Origin: Lepraria neglecta
Taxonomy: Eukaryota; Ascomycota; Lecanoromycetes; Lecanorales; Stereocaulaceae
DNA: 64,000 bases
Direction of reading: 5' to 3'
Assembly: GCA_033220425.1 (NCBI GenBank)
Contig: CM065651.1
Coordinates: 1,426,001 to 1,490,000 of the forward strand
Shown: positions 1 to 10,732 of the stretch, one piece after another
How positions within the stretch are numbered: the first letter of the stretch is position 1
Layout of the letters: the number at the start of each line of letters is the position of its first letter
Program-made: the position numbers and the translations under genes
Notes under the pieces: model-generated
Database searches by the model: none
What the model saw: only the letters and a program-made list of their open reading frames with translations
What the model was told of the DNA's origin: nothing

Positions 1-87
1 TAAGGATCGCATCCTGAGGGCCGTATAGAGATAGATCAAGGGGCGAGAGGACTACTCACTCTTCTTGCTGGCCGCTTTCGGCGCCAT
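1..87 (-). CDS. Partial gene, first exon of a lysine/alanine-rich basic protein
   Basis: On the minus strand an ATG at 87 opens MAPKAASKK and is followed after one more base by GTGAGT (donor at 59), so the window holds a 28-nt first exon and part of the first intron; the rest lies beyond the left edge. A short basic N-terminus interrupted early by an intron is common in fungal ribosomal, histone and HMG-box (Nhp6-like) genes, but nine residues cannot choose between them. It is divergent from BMT2, with about 240 bp between the two starts, so they may share a promoter. The exon call is inferred from the start codon and the good donor site. Confidence 0.4.
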
Positions 88-324
88 TGCTGCAGTATGA
101 ATTGTTGACGATGATAGCAATCACGAAGCACCAAAGCGAGACTACGAAATTCGAAGCCAAGCCTTCTTTGTGGGTTGCGCTAGCGAAGCGCTGGTGCCGA
201 TGTTTAACCGACGAGATCTCCATTCGAGAGTTCGCGATCCTTATGCTTCTCAATACTTAGTAATGGCATGAGCGACGACTACTATACCAGCTCGGCTGGT
301 TGAGCCACTATTCAGCGCACGGCA

Positions 325-1203
325 ATGGCTCTAAAAAAGAAAGCCAGACCACGCCTGCTCTCTTCCACGCGCCCCCGCAACATCAAGCCCACGCCCTCCC
401 TGTCCTCCCATGCCACTCGGACTTTGGTGCGTAGTCATCACACTTTGAGGAAGCAACTCTCGTGCGCGCTCGCCCAAGGAGATGATTTCAAGGCCGAATC
501 AATCAAGTATGAAATTGAGGCCGCGGGTGGTCTGCGGAAGTATCAAGAAGCTAGTATTCAAGGGCAATCAGCGGAAAGAGGTGGAGATACGAGTAAGGTA
601 CTCTTGCAATGGCTTTTAGAAGTCAAAGGTTTGGAACTTGTTAGGAATGCAAGCGGCAAGAAATTTAGAATGCTTGAGGTTGGAGCGCTGAGAACGGACA
701 ATACTTGCTCAAGGAATGGGGCTTTCGAGATGAAGAGGATCGATCTGCATTCTCAACATTCAGACATTGAAGAGCAGGATTTCATGGAACTGCCCTTCCC
801 AGCAACCGAGGACTTGGATCAGGAAGGCTTTGACATTGTCAGCTTGAGCTTAGTGGTAAACTTCGTTGGTGATCCAGCGCAGAGAGGCGAGATGCTGAAG
901 CGTGTTGAGGGCTTCCTTAGACCGTGCAGTCGCGACGGGGACGAGATGAGCGAATTCTTTCCTACCCTGTTCCTGGTCCTGCCGGCGCCTTGTGTGACCA
1001 ACTCGAGATACCTGGATGAAGAGAAACTTAAGAGCATACTGGAAATCCTGGGCTACACAATGGCGAAGAGAAAACTGAGCTCGAAGCTGGTCTATTACCT
1101 CTGGAGATATGAAGGATCAGTCAAGAAAAATTCAAAGGTCTTCAAGAAAGAGGAGATTCGCTCAGGAAGGTCGAGAAACAACTTCGCAATCGTCCTGCGG
1201 TAA
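325..1203 (+). CDS. bmt2: 25S rRNA adenine-N1 methyltransferase Bmt2
   Basis: A single exon encodes 292 aa. Bmt2 is the nucleolar SAM-dependent enzyme that makes m1A in domain IV of 25S rRNA during 60S subunit maturation. The SAM-binding glycine motif of the Rossmann fold is seen as FRMLEVGALRTDN (about residue 110). Further blocks typical of the family follow: the acidic strand end RIDLHSQHSDIEEQDFMELP, then DIVSLSLVVNFVGD and RGEMLKR, and near the C-terminus LFLVLPAPCVTNSRY and EILGY. The basic N-terminus (MALKKKARPRLLSS) fits a nucleolar signal. The length is close to that of other fungal Bmt2 proteins and no intron is needed. The gene converges on the GFA gene, with only 87 bp between the two stop codons. 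Confidence 0.92.
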   Translation: MALKKKARPRLLSSTRPRNIKPTPSLSSHATRTLVRSHHTLRKQLSCALAQGDDFKAESIKYEIEAAGGLRKYQEASIQGQSAERGGDTSKVLLQWLLEVKGLELVRNASGKKFRMLEVGALRTDNTCSRNGAFEMKRIDLHSQHSDIEEQDFMELPFPATEDLDQEGFDIVSLSLVVNFVGDPAQRGEMLKRVEGFLRPCSRDGDEMSEFFPTLFLVLPAPCVTNSRYLDEEKLKSILEILGYTMAKRKLSSKLVYYLWRYEGSVKKNSKVFKKEEIRSGRSRNNFAIVLR

Positions 1204-1290
1204 GAAGAAGCTCAATTTGGGCAACAGTCTCAAGTATTCATGCCCCAATGTTACAAAATCATTTGGTAATGTACATCAACCCTCTCGCTC

Positions 1291-1986
1291 TCATTCCTTG
1301 ATCTCTTGCTTATGGAAGATTCCAGGCACCTCCGGCATCCACTTCTCCCTCCGTCTGCAAAAGAATTCGCCCTTCGGTGGGAGATCGCCAGGATGATCCA
1401 GCGTGCCCGTCATAATGTAGCGAAAGTCTTTCATGGCCGGCTCACCAACCTCCAAGATACCACTTCCACACGTCGGACAGAACTCTCGGTGCAACATAGT
1501 GCCGCTGCCATTGTCGGCTTCGTGTATAGTGGGCTTCTTCGAGTCGGAGGTATATGAGAAAGAGGAGATAGGAACTTTGGTTGTGAGGCCAAACGCTGTG
1601 CCGAAGAATTTCTGCAGCAAGTCGTCAGCTATTATGAAGGGGGATTTGCAGCAGGAGACGTACCTTGCAGTTCTTGCAGTGACATAGGGACGTGCGAGCA
1701 TCGTCAGGTGAAATGTCAACGGCTAGCACATTCCGGAGTCAGCATTTCCCCATCAAGGCATAGCTAGTTGAGACATGTCTCACGACTCCAAAACCAAGAG
1801 CGATTGGGAAAGGATGAAGCCGAAAAGTGCCTTACTGTATTTCAACTCGCCGCAGTAGCAGCCTCCCTTGTAAGCTGGCATTGCGAATGCTGAGCTCTCG
1901 GAAAATTTCCGGACGCTCGTTTGAATGATGTATTTTGGAGTACGCAGCTTGACCAAAGCTGCTGCGGGTCTTAATACTCTGTTCAT
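1291..1986 (-). CDS. GFA-domain (glutathione-dependent formaldehyde-activating-like) zinc protein
   Basis: Three exons join in phase: 1986-1836, 1722-1664 and 1611-1291, giving 176 aa. Introns are 113 nt and 52 nt with GTAAGG/TAG and GTACGT/CAG ends. The GFA/CENP-V fold (Mss4-like) is marked by its zinc ligands: GGCYCGELKY in exon 1, SLCHCKNCKKFFG across the exon 2/3 junction, and EFCPTCGSG in exon 3. The downstream block PGIFHKQ is also usual in fungal members. Residues 1-35 are basic, hydroxylated and nearly free of acid, which suggests a mitochondrial presequence; a shorter start at the internal MPAYKGG is possible. Substrates of most fungal GFA proteins are unknown, so the formaldehyde role is only the family label. 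Confidence 0.85.
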
Positions 1987-3287
1987 TTGCTTTGTGTACC
2001 GTACATCGACTTCTTTCGCTAGACATGGGTATTATACATAATTACGTCAGAATTCCATCATGGCGGTAACGGCGCTTGTGAACCTAAAGCTGCGAGCTAA
2101 AGCGTCGAAAATCAATTTGTCGATCGATAGCAGGGCTTTTCTTATTCCAGTCGACAGAATGCTTGAAACCCGTGAGTCTCTCGTCTGGTGCTCTTCTCCT
2201 GGTTGAAGGACTGCCTCAACAAATTGACTAACGACAGACCATGACTTACCCACGAGGATCCCAACCGGTTGTTCCTACTCCATTCATCTTATTCTCAAAG
2301 CTATTTCTCCAATTGTATGTAGGTCTTCTGATTATCTGTTGAGATGTAGCATCCCCATACAGCAACTGAGCCCCTCACCGAGAAGTCTGTTCACCGGGAC
2401 GCGGTGCTGCGACTGCATGCGAGCCTTCTAGAATGTGCCGATCCGGTACTAATAATGTCCTTTACTACATATGCTTATGGCCAATGCCATGTTTTGTGCG
2501 GTGAGAACATTTTGGGGAAGCATAAAATGGTCCGTGGGGTTCATGCAGCTTGCCCAAATATTCAACATCTCCCGGTTTTGTTCTGGTCTTGGGGGTGATT
2601 TGCATAAAGTGGCCCACGTACTGTTACATTTCATTCTTGACCATGCGGAGTTCTGACGCTTGGAGTGACCAAAGAAAACCCCAGATTGGGCTTTTCCCGG
2701 TAATTTCCGCAGCTAAAGCTGGCTCACTTGCATGGAACGACACCGAAGAGAATGCAGGTAGCTGGTGGAGGCTACAGTCGGCAGCCTGCACGCAGTGTGA
2801 AGCAAGGCAATCCAAGGCAAAAAACCACCTGTACGCTTGAAGGAGTTTCTAAAACACTCGAGTCTTATCATGCACGCCTGTGATGAGCTAGCAAGTGATT
2901 CCCAGAAATTCAAGCTACCACTGATCCTGAATACACGAATTTGGGTGACTAACCCAAGTGCCTACAGCCCAGCTTTTCAGCTTCGCTTGGGCACACCTCT
3001 TCTGCTCCATTCTAGTTGATGGGTAAGTACCCTCTCATACAGAAATAGCAGGTGAATACGCCGATCTGAGGCGCTTTTTGGAATTGAGCATCTAGACCCA
3101 GAGCCATGCGATCGCCGCAAGATTCTAAGAAATAATTGTGCTCCCGTCTCCATGCCTCATTCTTCGATATTCTTATCTCTCCTCCTCGCTCCGCCACAGA
3201 AGTGATGATATCCCATGTTCTGATATTTTCCAAAGGGCAATCACCCATCAGTTGTCATCTTGCAGACTACCAATCTTCGCCTTTGAA
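1987..3287 (+). other. Gene-poor intergenic stretch
   Basis: About 1.3 kb without a supportable gene. Short open frames occur on both strands, but none continues across plausible splice sites and none contains a familiar motif. Base composition is like the rest of the gene arm, with no sign of RIP. The right end probably holds the promoter of the kelch gene. Confidence 0.5.
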
Positions 3288-5071
3288 ATGCACTCTTGGG
3301 GCAGCATTTGTTTGGGTATCTAGATTGCCACCACCTCAATTGCATCCGCCCAAGGACTGAATCCTGTTGACAACTTCTGTACGCGCTTCGATCATCAGTG
3401 TAAGAGATTCTCTCATGAGTGGATTTGACTGTGCTAACTTCTATCAGCTGTAGTAAAGAATGGCATGCTTCACATCTACGGTGGCAGTGAAACTTTCGTC
3501 GGCTCCAATGATTATGGCGTGGCCAATGGAAGCATCACCATCGAGGACAGTGAGTAAGCTGCTACAATACTCAATATTGAAAATTTAACACAACTAGATA
3601 TCCATTTGATCAGCATAAATCTTACGACTTCGTGGGATTGGAAAACCGACACAGTCGAAACCATCATGAACGTTACGTCAGACCCACGTACAGGTCAATC
3701 GCCTCCACAAGTTGTTCGTGGCGCCCTCTACCAGGGCTCTGCAGAGGACTACAACTTCTACCTGTACGGTGGCACCACCTCTTACCTTAATACAACTTTT
3801 CAGGGTTGGCAGAATACCACACCAGCTACATACTCACTCTGGGCGTACGATGACACCCTGAGACAGGAGTGGGACCAATTCAACGTAGGTCCCAGCGAGG
3901 CAAATAGATCTAGTAGTGGAGCAAGTGCAGAAGCTCCGGACCAAGGGCTTGCATTCTACTTCAACGGCGAGATCGATAATGGAAGCTCAAGCGCTACTGC
4001 AAACCTTATGTCATCTGTCCAAACCGTCCTCGATGGAATGATAGTCATCAATGCGGAGGACCATAACGCTAGAAATCTTTCGACGAGTATTGTTGTGAGA
4101 AACCGGCCAAGGATCCAAGGCCAAATGCAATACGTTCCTAGCATCGGTGAGAAATGAATATTAGTTCTCCTTGGAGGCAGTTGTCAACCAGTCACCCAGT
4201 TGAATAACTCCGAGAACCCCCAACCTTGTCCCCATGGATTTGATCGACGTATTCGATGTTGCAAGCCTCTACAACACATCTCTTCCGGATGACGTCTGGG
4301 TGCTCTCTCTCCCGTCCTTCATCTGGATTCAAGTCTACCAAAACAACAGCCCGAGATTTAGCCATACCTGTCACTTATTCGGTAATCGCACACTGTTAAC
4401 CGTCGGCGGCTTAGAGTCAATCGAGCAGATCGAAAAGAGTCCTAATAATACCGATGGCCTTCTGCCCTGCGACTGGGATATTAAGGGTGTAGGCGTCCTC
4501 GACATCTCGAGCATTCACTGGCGCAGTGCGTATGACGCAGAAGCTCCGGCTTATGAAGTCCCCACGCAAGTCTTCTCGACAATTGGCGGAAGGTGAGTAG
4601 CTCGGATGTAGACCTGAGGAACTGAAGCTCACATCTTCCAGTTCTGCCGGCAACGCTAAGCTGCAGGTGCCAGCTTCTGGCTTCTCTCAAGCGGGGCTTG
4701 CTCGACTGTTCAAATCTTTTCAGCCCAACAACGCCACATCCAGAGCCACTCGCCAAACCCACACTGCTGATACCGCAGGCCCTGTGTGCGGTATCGCTGG
4801 CTTATCGAATTTTCTCGCTCTCGCTTGGTTCATCTATAGGGACTGGTTGGTAAGGCAGACTAGTACTGAGGAGCCCGTCTTCGAAAAAGGTGACGAGCGT
4901 GTTTACGAAAAAGGCGACGATGAGCCGTTTGGGCAAAGGACAAGCATCGCCAGATGTGCTAATATATCTCCGATGACGGAGTCGTCCAAGGAAGAAGTTC
5001 TCAAGGTCAATGGTCCTGACTCGATGAAAAAGATGCTGGTGTCCGTTCGCGTTCGATCTCGAAGTGTATGA
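3288..5071 (+). pseudogene. Decayed kelch-repeat cell-surface protein gene
   Basis: The layout is a fungal secreted kelch protein with one membrane anchor. A signal-peptide-like start at 3288 leads to the first kelch blade (NGMLHIYGG). Introns are seen at 3400-3447 (branch GCTAAC), 3550-3597 and 4593-4641, all joining in phase. Kelch blades follow: NIHLISINLTTSWDWKT, NFYLYGGT, YSLWAYDD, ILVLLGGS, then VGVLDISSIHW and a hydrophobic helix (CGIAGLSNFLALAWFIYRDW) before a polar tail. The frame is damaged: a TAG lies in the signal peptide near 3324, a TGA near 4155, and the frame shifts by one base near 4230, just before the VPMDLIDVFDV block. Three defects in one gene favour a true pseudogene over consensus error. 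The TAG could come from CAG, the RIP-type change, but this is inference. Confidence 0.65.
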
Positions 5072-5661
5072 CTCTGAAACCAACAATCTTCTATGCTGTT
5101 TAGCTTGGCTATTTGTGCCGATGGTGACTCGACGGAATTGGAATTTAGATTTTCGGAATGTTTCTGTTTGCGCCTATTGCGAGATTTAGCTTTACGTTGT
5201 GTCTTTATGTCGTTTTCCCGCAAGACATTCGCATGTCGATACCGTAGCCATCAGGCTGAATTGCGTGAGACAAGAGATTGGATTCAACAGTTTTCGCCTT
5301 TGCGGTTGTTGACTCACTTACATAAGTTCTAAATATTGTATGCCAACAAGGTTGGCATACACAAAATGTTGCCTTTGCTCTTGCTGTGTTTGGCCGATTA
5401 TGCTTCCTTGCATATTTCTGCCTCCAGTCTGCCAGCTCTACTACTGAATAATACCGAACAAAGTCCGCCACCCTTCCGTTGAATGGAGCCGAACCTAGGG
5501 AGCTTCTTGTCGCAAATAGTAGCGCGGCTTCTTCGCAGATTGAGCTCAGCACTCTGTCTTCCACGAACCAAAGCGCAAACGACTTGAACCCCATACCAAT
5601 AGCTTTTGACTGTCGTATCTAGCAGAATACCCGTATAAGAATCAACGAACGTTCCACTTGT
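5072..5661 (+). other. Intergenic region with a perfect hairpin
   Basis: It separates the kelch pseudogene from the next plus-strand gene. A 129-codon open frame on the minus strand (5205-5594) has no recognisable motif, splice support or paired composition and is not called. The one clear structure is the inverted repeat listed separately at 5337-5361. Confidence 0.4.
5337..5361. repeat. Perfect inverted repeat, 11-bp arms, 3-base loop
   Basis: TGTATGCCAAC is followed by AAG and then GTTGGCATACA, so the arms pair over all 11 bases. It lies 265 bp after the kelch stop. It could be a 3' end hairpin or the remnant of a small inverted-repeat element; nothing in the sequence decides. Confidence 0.7.
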
Positions 5662-6579
5662 ATGAGTCTATTACGGGCCATGATTACATTATCAATAAAG
5701 GATTTTACTTCCACCTACGACGGAGGCACTTTCTCATTTCAGGGCTATTCCAATGTTCGAATTGTTTTATGGAGCGCCTACGCTCAAACGGCATCCTTAC
5801 AATACCGCCATGTCATATATGGTCTGTACGAAGCTATGAAACGTATCTCTATACAAAACTCTTGGTTTGACACGGTTATCACTCTGTATTCGACCGGACC
5901 CGGGGGGGCCAAAGTCACCGTTGGGTTCATCAAAATTATACCATGGCCAAGCCCAGATGTAAAGACAACCAATGCGGCTCTGGGCACTCCACGCCCATTT
6001 CGAAATTCTCCAACACTGTCTCAATCCACGGACCTGACAAATTCAACCGGCGTTTTTGACGACAACACCGACAATTTTGACTCGTCAAATTCTCCAACAC
6101 TCAGCATCATCCCCATCTTCACAAGGGTGACTCTAACGCTCCAGGAAATATTCCTGACTCTCGGATCCACCAGCGTGGCCATCTCAGAAAAACGAGCGAC
6201 GGCAAAAGTGGTGCCGTTCACGTGCAGAGATACATATACTGATACCTATTTCGACTATAAGCCTGTCCGGCCGGCACGTACATCACTCCCGTATCTAACA
6301 TACAAGTACGCTGCGAAGGCGCTGGCACTGGTTCCGAAGGCCATGTTTCAGCAGGATAGGTTTCAGGAGGTGGGGTTTATGGTTAAGGTGGATGGGGTTG
6401 ATGTTGGAGGGGGTTTTTGGAGAAGGGAACTGAGTCATCGTCGGCGTCGGGGGATATGGAGAAGCCATAAAGCGAGGCGAGGCGGAGGCCTTGTTTTCTC
6501 AACATTTTCAAAAGTATTAGAATGGACAGCATCGCATGTGTTCATTTTGATTGGTAGTTTCAAGTCTATGAATGACTAA
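5662..6579 (+). CDS. Fungal protein of unknown function
   Basis: An open frame of 305 aa. I do not recognise a named family. The N-terminal third resembles a lineage-restricted fungal type: beta-rich segments (MITLSIKDFTSTYDGGTFSF), then YRHVIYGLYEAMKRISIQN and a conserved-looking strand VTVGFIKIIPWPSP. The middle is Ser/Thr/Asn-rich and low in complexity (residues about 105-145). The last 45 residues (RRRRGIWRSHKARRGG onward) change abruptly to basic composition and may be off-frame, so the true stop could be earlier or the gene damaged. No signal peptide is obvious. It lies 93 bp before the HET gene on the same strand. Coding status is likely for the first 230 residues and uncertain after that. 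Confidence 0.45.
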   Translation: MSLLRAMITLSIKDFTSTYDGGTFSFQGYSNVRIVLWSAYAQTASLQYRHVIYGLYEAMKRISIQNSWFDTVITLYSTGPGGAKVTVGFIKIIPWPSPDVKTTNAALGTPRPFRNSPTLSQSTDLTNSTGVFDDNTDNFDSSNSPTLSIIPIFTRVTLTLQEIFLTLGSTSVAISEKRATAKVVPFTCRDTYTDTYFDYKPVRPARTSLPYLTYKYAAKALALVPKAMFQQDRFQEVGFMVKVDGVDVGGGFWRRELSHRRRRGIWRSHKARRGGGLVFSTFSKVLEWTASHVFILIGSFKSMND

Positions 6580-6672
6580 GCAGGATATAGAGGTGGGGCA
6601 GGCCACTCTTCTTGTATTTACAGGCAGCCTCTTTCCTTTATACTCTCGATCTTCCATCCACCTCAATCGAAA

Positions 6673-8528
6673 ATGAGTTCCAAGAACAAGCTGCAGATTT
6701 ATGCGCCGTTGACAACTGACTGCGAGATTCGACTCGTCCATTTACTACCCGGCGACAAGGCTGACGATTTAGTATGTGAGGTTCAGCATGCTCGCCTCGA
6801 CGACATTCCTTCTTATGAGTGCTTGTCTTACCGATGGGGGCACGACAAGGCAGGTGCGATCAATCTTGGGGGAGATGCACGCCTTGAATTGAACGAAAAC
6901 CTGTTAAACGCGTTGCGCTTTCTCCGGCAGCAGGACACTACACGTGTTTTATGGGCTGATCAAATCTGCATCAATCAAGTTGACAACGAGGAAAAAACGA
7001 AGCAGGTTGAGCTGATGGGAGAAATATATCAATCAGCCTCTAGGGTCATTGCCTGGCTTGGCCTCGCTGATGACAAGACACCAAGCACGTTCGAGTTCTT
7101 GAATTCATTGTACAGTAGTGCTCGTAACAACTACATCCGAGAGATGGCGCACAACAAGGAGCTGGGGGCTCCTGACGCACTTTTTGACAACAAAAAGTTG
7201 CTCGAAGAGCTTCTCAACGAATATTCAACATCCTTACCGCAATGGAAAGATGTGCAAATTTTCTGGAGAACGAGTGGTTTTCTAGAGTTTGGATCGTACA
7301 GGAAATCGTATTGGCCAAGCACGTCCTCATCCAATGCAGCGATTTCACCCTCCCTTGGGTAGTCATGACTTCCCTCGGGCCTCTGATGATGGAAAGGCCA
7401 AAGAACGACCTGGTCCCAATCAGGGACGCTGCAGATTTCATGCTTGAATTGGTCCGTGCAAAATTGGGGCACGATGTTGACCATGAGAGTGCATCATATC
7501 TTCTTTCGTTAATTGCTCTTCTCAGAGATATGCGGCCTCGCAATGCCACAGACCCCAGAGATAAAGTCTTTGCGCTTTTGAATGTCGCTGTGAATAACAA
7601 CGTGCTCGGAATAAAACCAGACTACACGACGGACTGGCCAGAGGCATATACAAAGACGAGTAGGTGGCTGCTTACAAACCAGAAAGGCCTCTCATTCTTG
7701 AAACTAGTCGAAGTAAAGGCAAAGATGGAGAGTCGTATACCATCTTGGGTGCCGGATTTTCGCTCCCACGACCACATGAATTTCTTATATCAGCCACGGA
7801 TGATTATCAGGAAGACAAATCTATACTGCAGCGCAGGAAACTCACAAGCCTTCTTCCGTGATGTCAATGATCCCAACCTTTTAGCCGTGCGTGCCCTTTA
7901 CGTTGGAACGATAAAATCGGTTTCCGAGCCGCCGGGGAATCTTCTAGGGAACGTTGCTCTCGGACAACGTGTTTTGGATGGCGGGGAATGGCCACAAGTC
8001 GCTCACGGCTGGGCCAAGAATGGTCTATATGACCCGACTGGAGAATCCATTCTCGCCGCTTACGCTCGTCTACGTGCCGGAGATTGTGTCGGTAGGCTTA
8101 GTTCAAATGTCAAAGAACGACCGCTCGCAGAAGACTATCCATCGCCAGGGGAATTTTTATTTGATGCAAACGCGGATTGGCTCCTTCGCGGGGACCGGGA
8201 CGATATAGGCATGACCATCCTGGGCCAAACAACACGCAGACGGATGTTTTTTACAGATACAGGTTACCTGGGTCTTATGCATCGATCGAACCGGGTAGGG
8301 GACAAGGTCTTTGTACTCCTGGGAGGCGACATGCCGTTTGTGCTCAGACCTAAGGGTGATCGTTTTCTTTTCCGTGGAGAAGCATATGTTCATGGGATTA
8401 TGGATGGCGAAGCATTGACTAAAGCACGTCAACGCGCTGATCCAAGTTGGACGCCAACTACTGGATGGTTCGAGGAGTTGAGAAATGGTTCGCTGCCTTT
8501 TGATACTGAAGAAATTATCCTCGAGTAG
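6673..8528 (+). CDS. HET-domain (heterokaryon incompatibility type) protein, frame interrupted once
   Basis: HET-domain proteins act in fungal non-self recognition and can trigger cell death on incompatible fusion; the specific partner here is unknown. The domain is clear in the first 130 residues: IPSYECLSYRWG, NLLNALRFLRQ, VLWADQICINQ, KTKQVELMGEIYQSASRVIAWLG. The second conserved half continues in another frame that overlaps the first (7242-7362) and begins FLENEWFSRVWIVQEIVLAKH. It then runs uninterrupted to 8528, with the usual DPRDKVFALLN block and a C-terminal domain common to this protein group. So the gene is intact except for one frame change after the HET core. Since the downstream 420 codons stay open, the change is either recent or a consensus error. 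No intron with usable ends explains it. Full length would be about 610-620 aa, normal for the family. Confidence 0.75.
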
Positions 8529-9196
8529 TCGGAGGCTGGTTTTGCTGTATGTTTACATGTTGGCGGTCTTGGCGTCGTCCAGCGGGTTTTATTAACAGCG
8601 TTGGTTTATATGTAATTCAGAGCTAGTTTGAAGATTGAAGCAAAATCCAATTTATTTTATAAGTCATCTTACTTGGCTGTGGCCTGCTTGTTCAACGCCT
8701 TGAACCACGCATTGGCAAATACTAGCTCCGTTATTTGTAAAGATGACAGATTCGCAGCTTCAACATTAGTTAAACGACAATTTCGATGCTCTGATAGATA
8801 ATGTTTTGCTAAAAGGATTTTGAAGAGGTCGCTGAGAACGTCAAAATCGCCAACATAAAATCACACGATGATATCTCCAAGGGGCAGCTTGGGGGTTTTG
8901 TCTCGATTCTTAACCAAAGTTTCAGGGCCGCTTTAGCGACACTGATGCCGCACAGCTTTTTGGAATCGGGCGATATGTACACATAGACATCACGGTAGAC
9001 CTTTGATTGAAAGTGAAGTTTCCGAGTCACAGGTTTTAGCTTAGCGTAGTCAGTCAGTCCCGAACAACACAATGTGTTAAACACGTCACGCAGCTGCCCC
9101 TTTGCTTCTCAACCGGACATTGTGCGCAAGCACAGCATTCCAATCTGAGAACACCATACTCCGTGGCACTGCCACTTTTGTCTACCCACACCAGCC
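8529..9196 (+). other. Intergenic, no gene seen
   Basis: 668 bp between the HET gene and the F-box gene. A 91-codon minus-strand frame at 8809-9084 has no familiar motif and is not called. Nothing else stands out. Confidence 0.4.
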
Positions 9197-10224
9197 ATGG
9201 CAGCTTCGGCAACGATGTCCGATCTTCCGAACGAGCTCATTCTCGACATAAGCCGTCGCATCCCCAAAGGCTCCGAGCGCCTCCACCTGACTCTAGCCAA
9301 CCATCGAATGTCCAGATTAAATGGTTCAATCACATACGAACACGTCAAGGCCGCCTATGGCCTCAAGTGTCGCAAGCTTGGCGATAACCCCTCCTTCGCT
9401 ACTTAGCTGCTATCAGGAGCCTTGCCCGCACTCTAAGGAGGAACAAACACCACTTCGGCTCAGCGATACACACCCTTGAAATCAGCCTAGAACACAGATA
9501 CCCTTTAGAAACCCACATCCAACACAAACAGAATATTAAGAGCTTTGGACTTGCGCTTCTCACACCACAGCTCGATACGTTGCAACAACTTCATCTGGCC
9601 ATGACGGGCCAGATGAGGTATATATGTAGAAGATCCGAGAGATTGTTCCCATGCGCATTGCTACCTCCACTTCTGTGCATCAGCGATACGCTGGAATCCT
9701 TGGTGCTATCTGCCGATGGCTACTATGACGGTTCAAGCCTAGGCAGCCTCCGAAACTTCACCTCGCTGAGAGCGCTGTGCATCCAAGGCAATGTCCTGAT
9801 TGGTGAAAGCAGCTCAAATCCATCTAAAGGTCCGAAAATTAGCGAGGTGCTGCCTTCGAGTTTACAAGAGCTGGAAATTCACTGTTGCTCAGAGGGGTCC
9901 AAATTCGAAGAAATTCGCTTTTGTTCAAAGGAGTTTAAGCTGGAGGAGGAAGCGTTGACTCTCCACGCGGAAGATGGCGTTTTCGTTACTTGTCCACTCG
10001 ACAAGTTTGCGCTGAACGCACCAGAGGAACCACGACGTTTGCAGAGCTTGATAGTGTGTCTGCTCGATAATGACTTCAGCATTGCAGGCGAGATGCCGCA
10101 TTCCCGCACTCGAGCACTTAAGGCCCGACTTGACGTCACTGGTTCGAAGGCTAAGCATGGGAAATATGAGCTTGGCAGCTATTCCAGGCGGCACAGCGAC
10201 GTGTCTGTGCTCTCTCTTGTCTAG
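9197..10224 (+). pseudogene. F-box protein gene, broken after the F-box
   Basis: The first frame from 9197 gives a textbook fungal F-box: MSDLPNELILDISRRIP followed by LHLTLANHRMSRL. F-box proteins link substrates to SCF ubiquitin ligases through Skp1. The frame ends soon after at 9404. A second frame, one base displaced, is open upstream of that point (RYLAAIRSLARTLRRNKHHF) and stays open to 10224 with leucine-rich stretches (LLTPQLDTLQQLHL, LESLVLSADGYY, LRALCIQGN, LPSSLQELEIH) that look like the degenerate LRR region usual after such F-boxes. One single-base change near 9390-9400 therefore separates the two parts. The combined reading would be about 340 aa. It may be a pseudogene or an intact gene with a consensus error; the substrate is unknown. 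Confidence 0.55.
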
Positions 10225-10732
10225 AGTGTTATTCTGGCACGCTCCGGCCCTCTGTGATGATGATGATGATGATGATGATGGGGGCTAAGCGTAGGAGGTT
10301 GGAGCTGGAAGCGGCGGCCAAAGGTTCGGTAGTCGAGAGATCATTCTCAGCTGCGAAGCATGCTCGTGATCATTGCTATCGCAAATCTATCGGTGTAAAC
10401 AAACGGTTCTTTGACCTTCAGACATGTCAGTCAATCAAGAATTACTTACCATGAAGTCGTAGGAGGAGTAATTACCAAGCTTGTGGATGACAAAAAACAC
10501 CAGAATTTTACCACAACTTTCGCACGTTCGAGATTCCTCTTGATCTTGGAGTCCGTCGTACTAGCTTCTTACCATCCACGAATAGCATATGTCCGACTCA
10601 GGAAGTCAGTAGAACGCCCTGGGAACTGAACTGACCATCTCTTCATCCCCAAGATACTGGCTTACAAGGAGCGCCTTTCCAGTCTATTTCGTCACCTACG
10701 AGCCATTCATGAGGAGCTTTTAGAAGCTTCAT
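10225..10732 (+). other. Intergenic stretch with a microsatellite
   Basis: About 500 bp between the ends of two convergent genes. It contains the TGA-type triplet run listed next and otherwise nothing recognisable. Confidence 0.4.
10255..10280. repeat. (TGA)n trinucleotide microsatellite
   Basis: A perfect run of TGA triplets, 26 bases long (8 full units plus two bases), directly after the F-box reading frame. It is likely to vary in length between strains. Confidence 0.95.

Noticed and set aside
5205-5594. 129-codon minus-strand frame
   Set aside because: No motif, no paired exon, composition not coding-like; probably chance.
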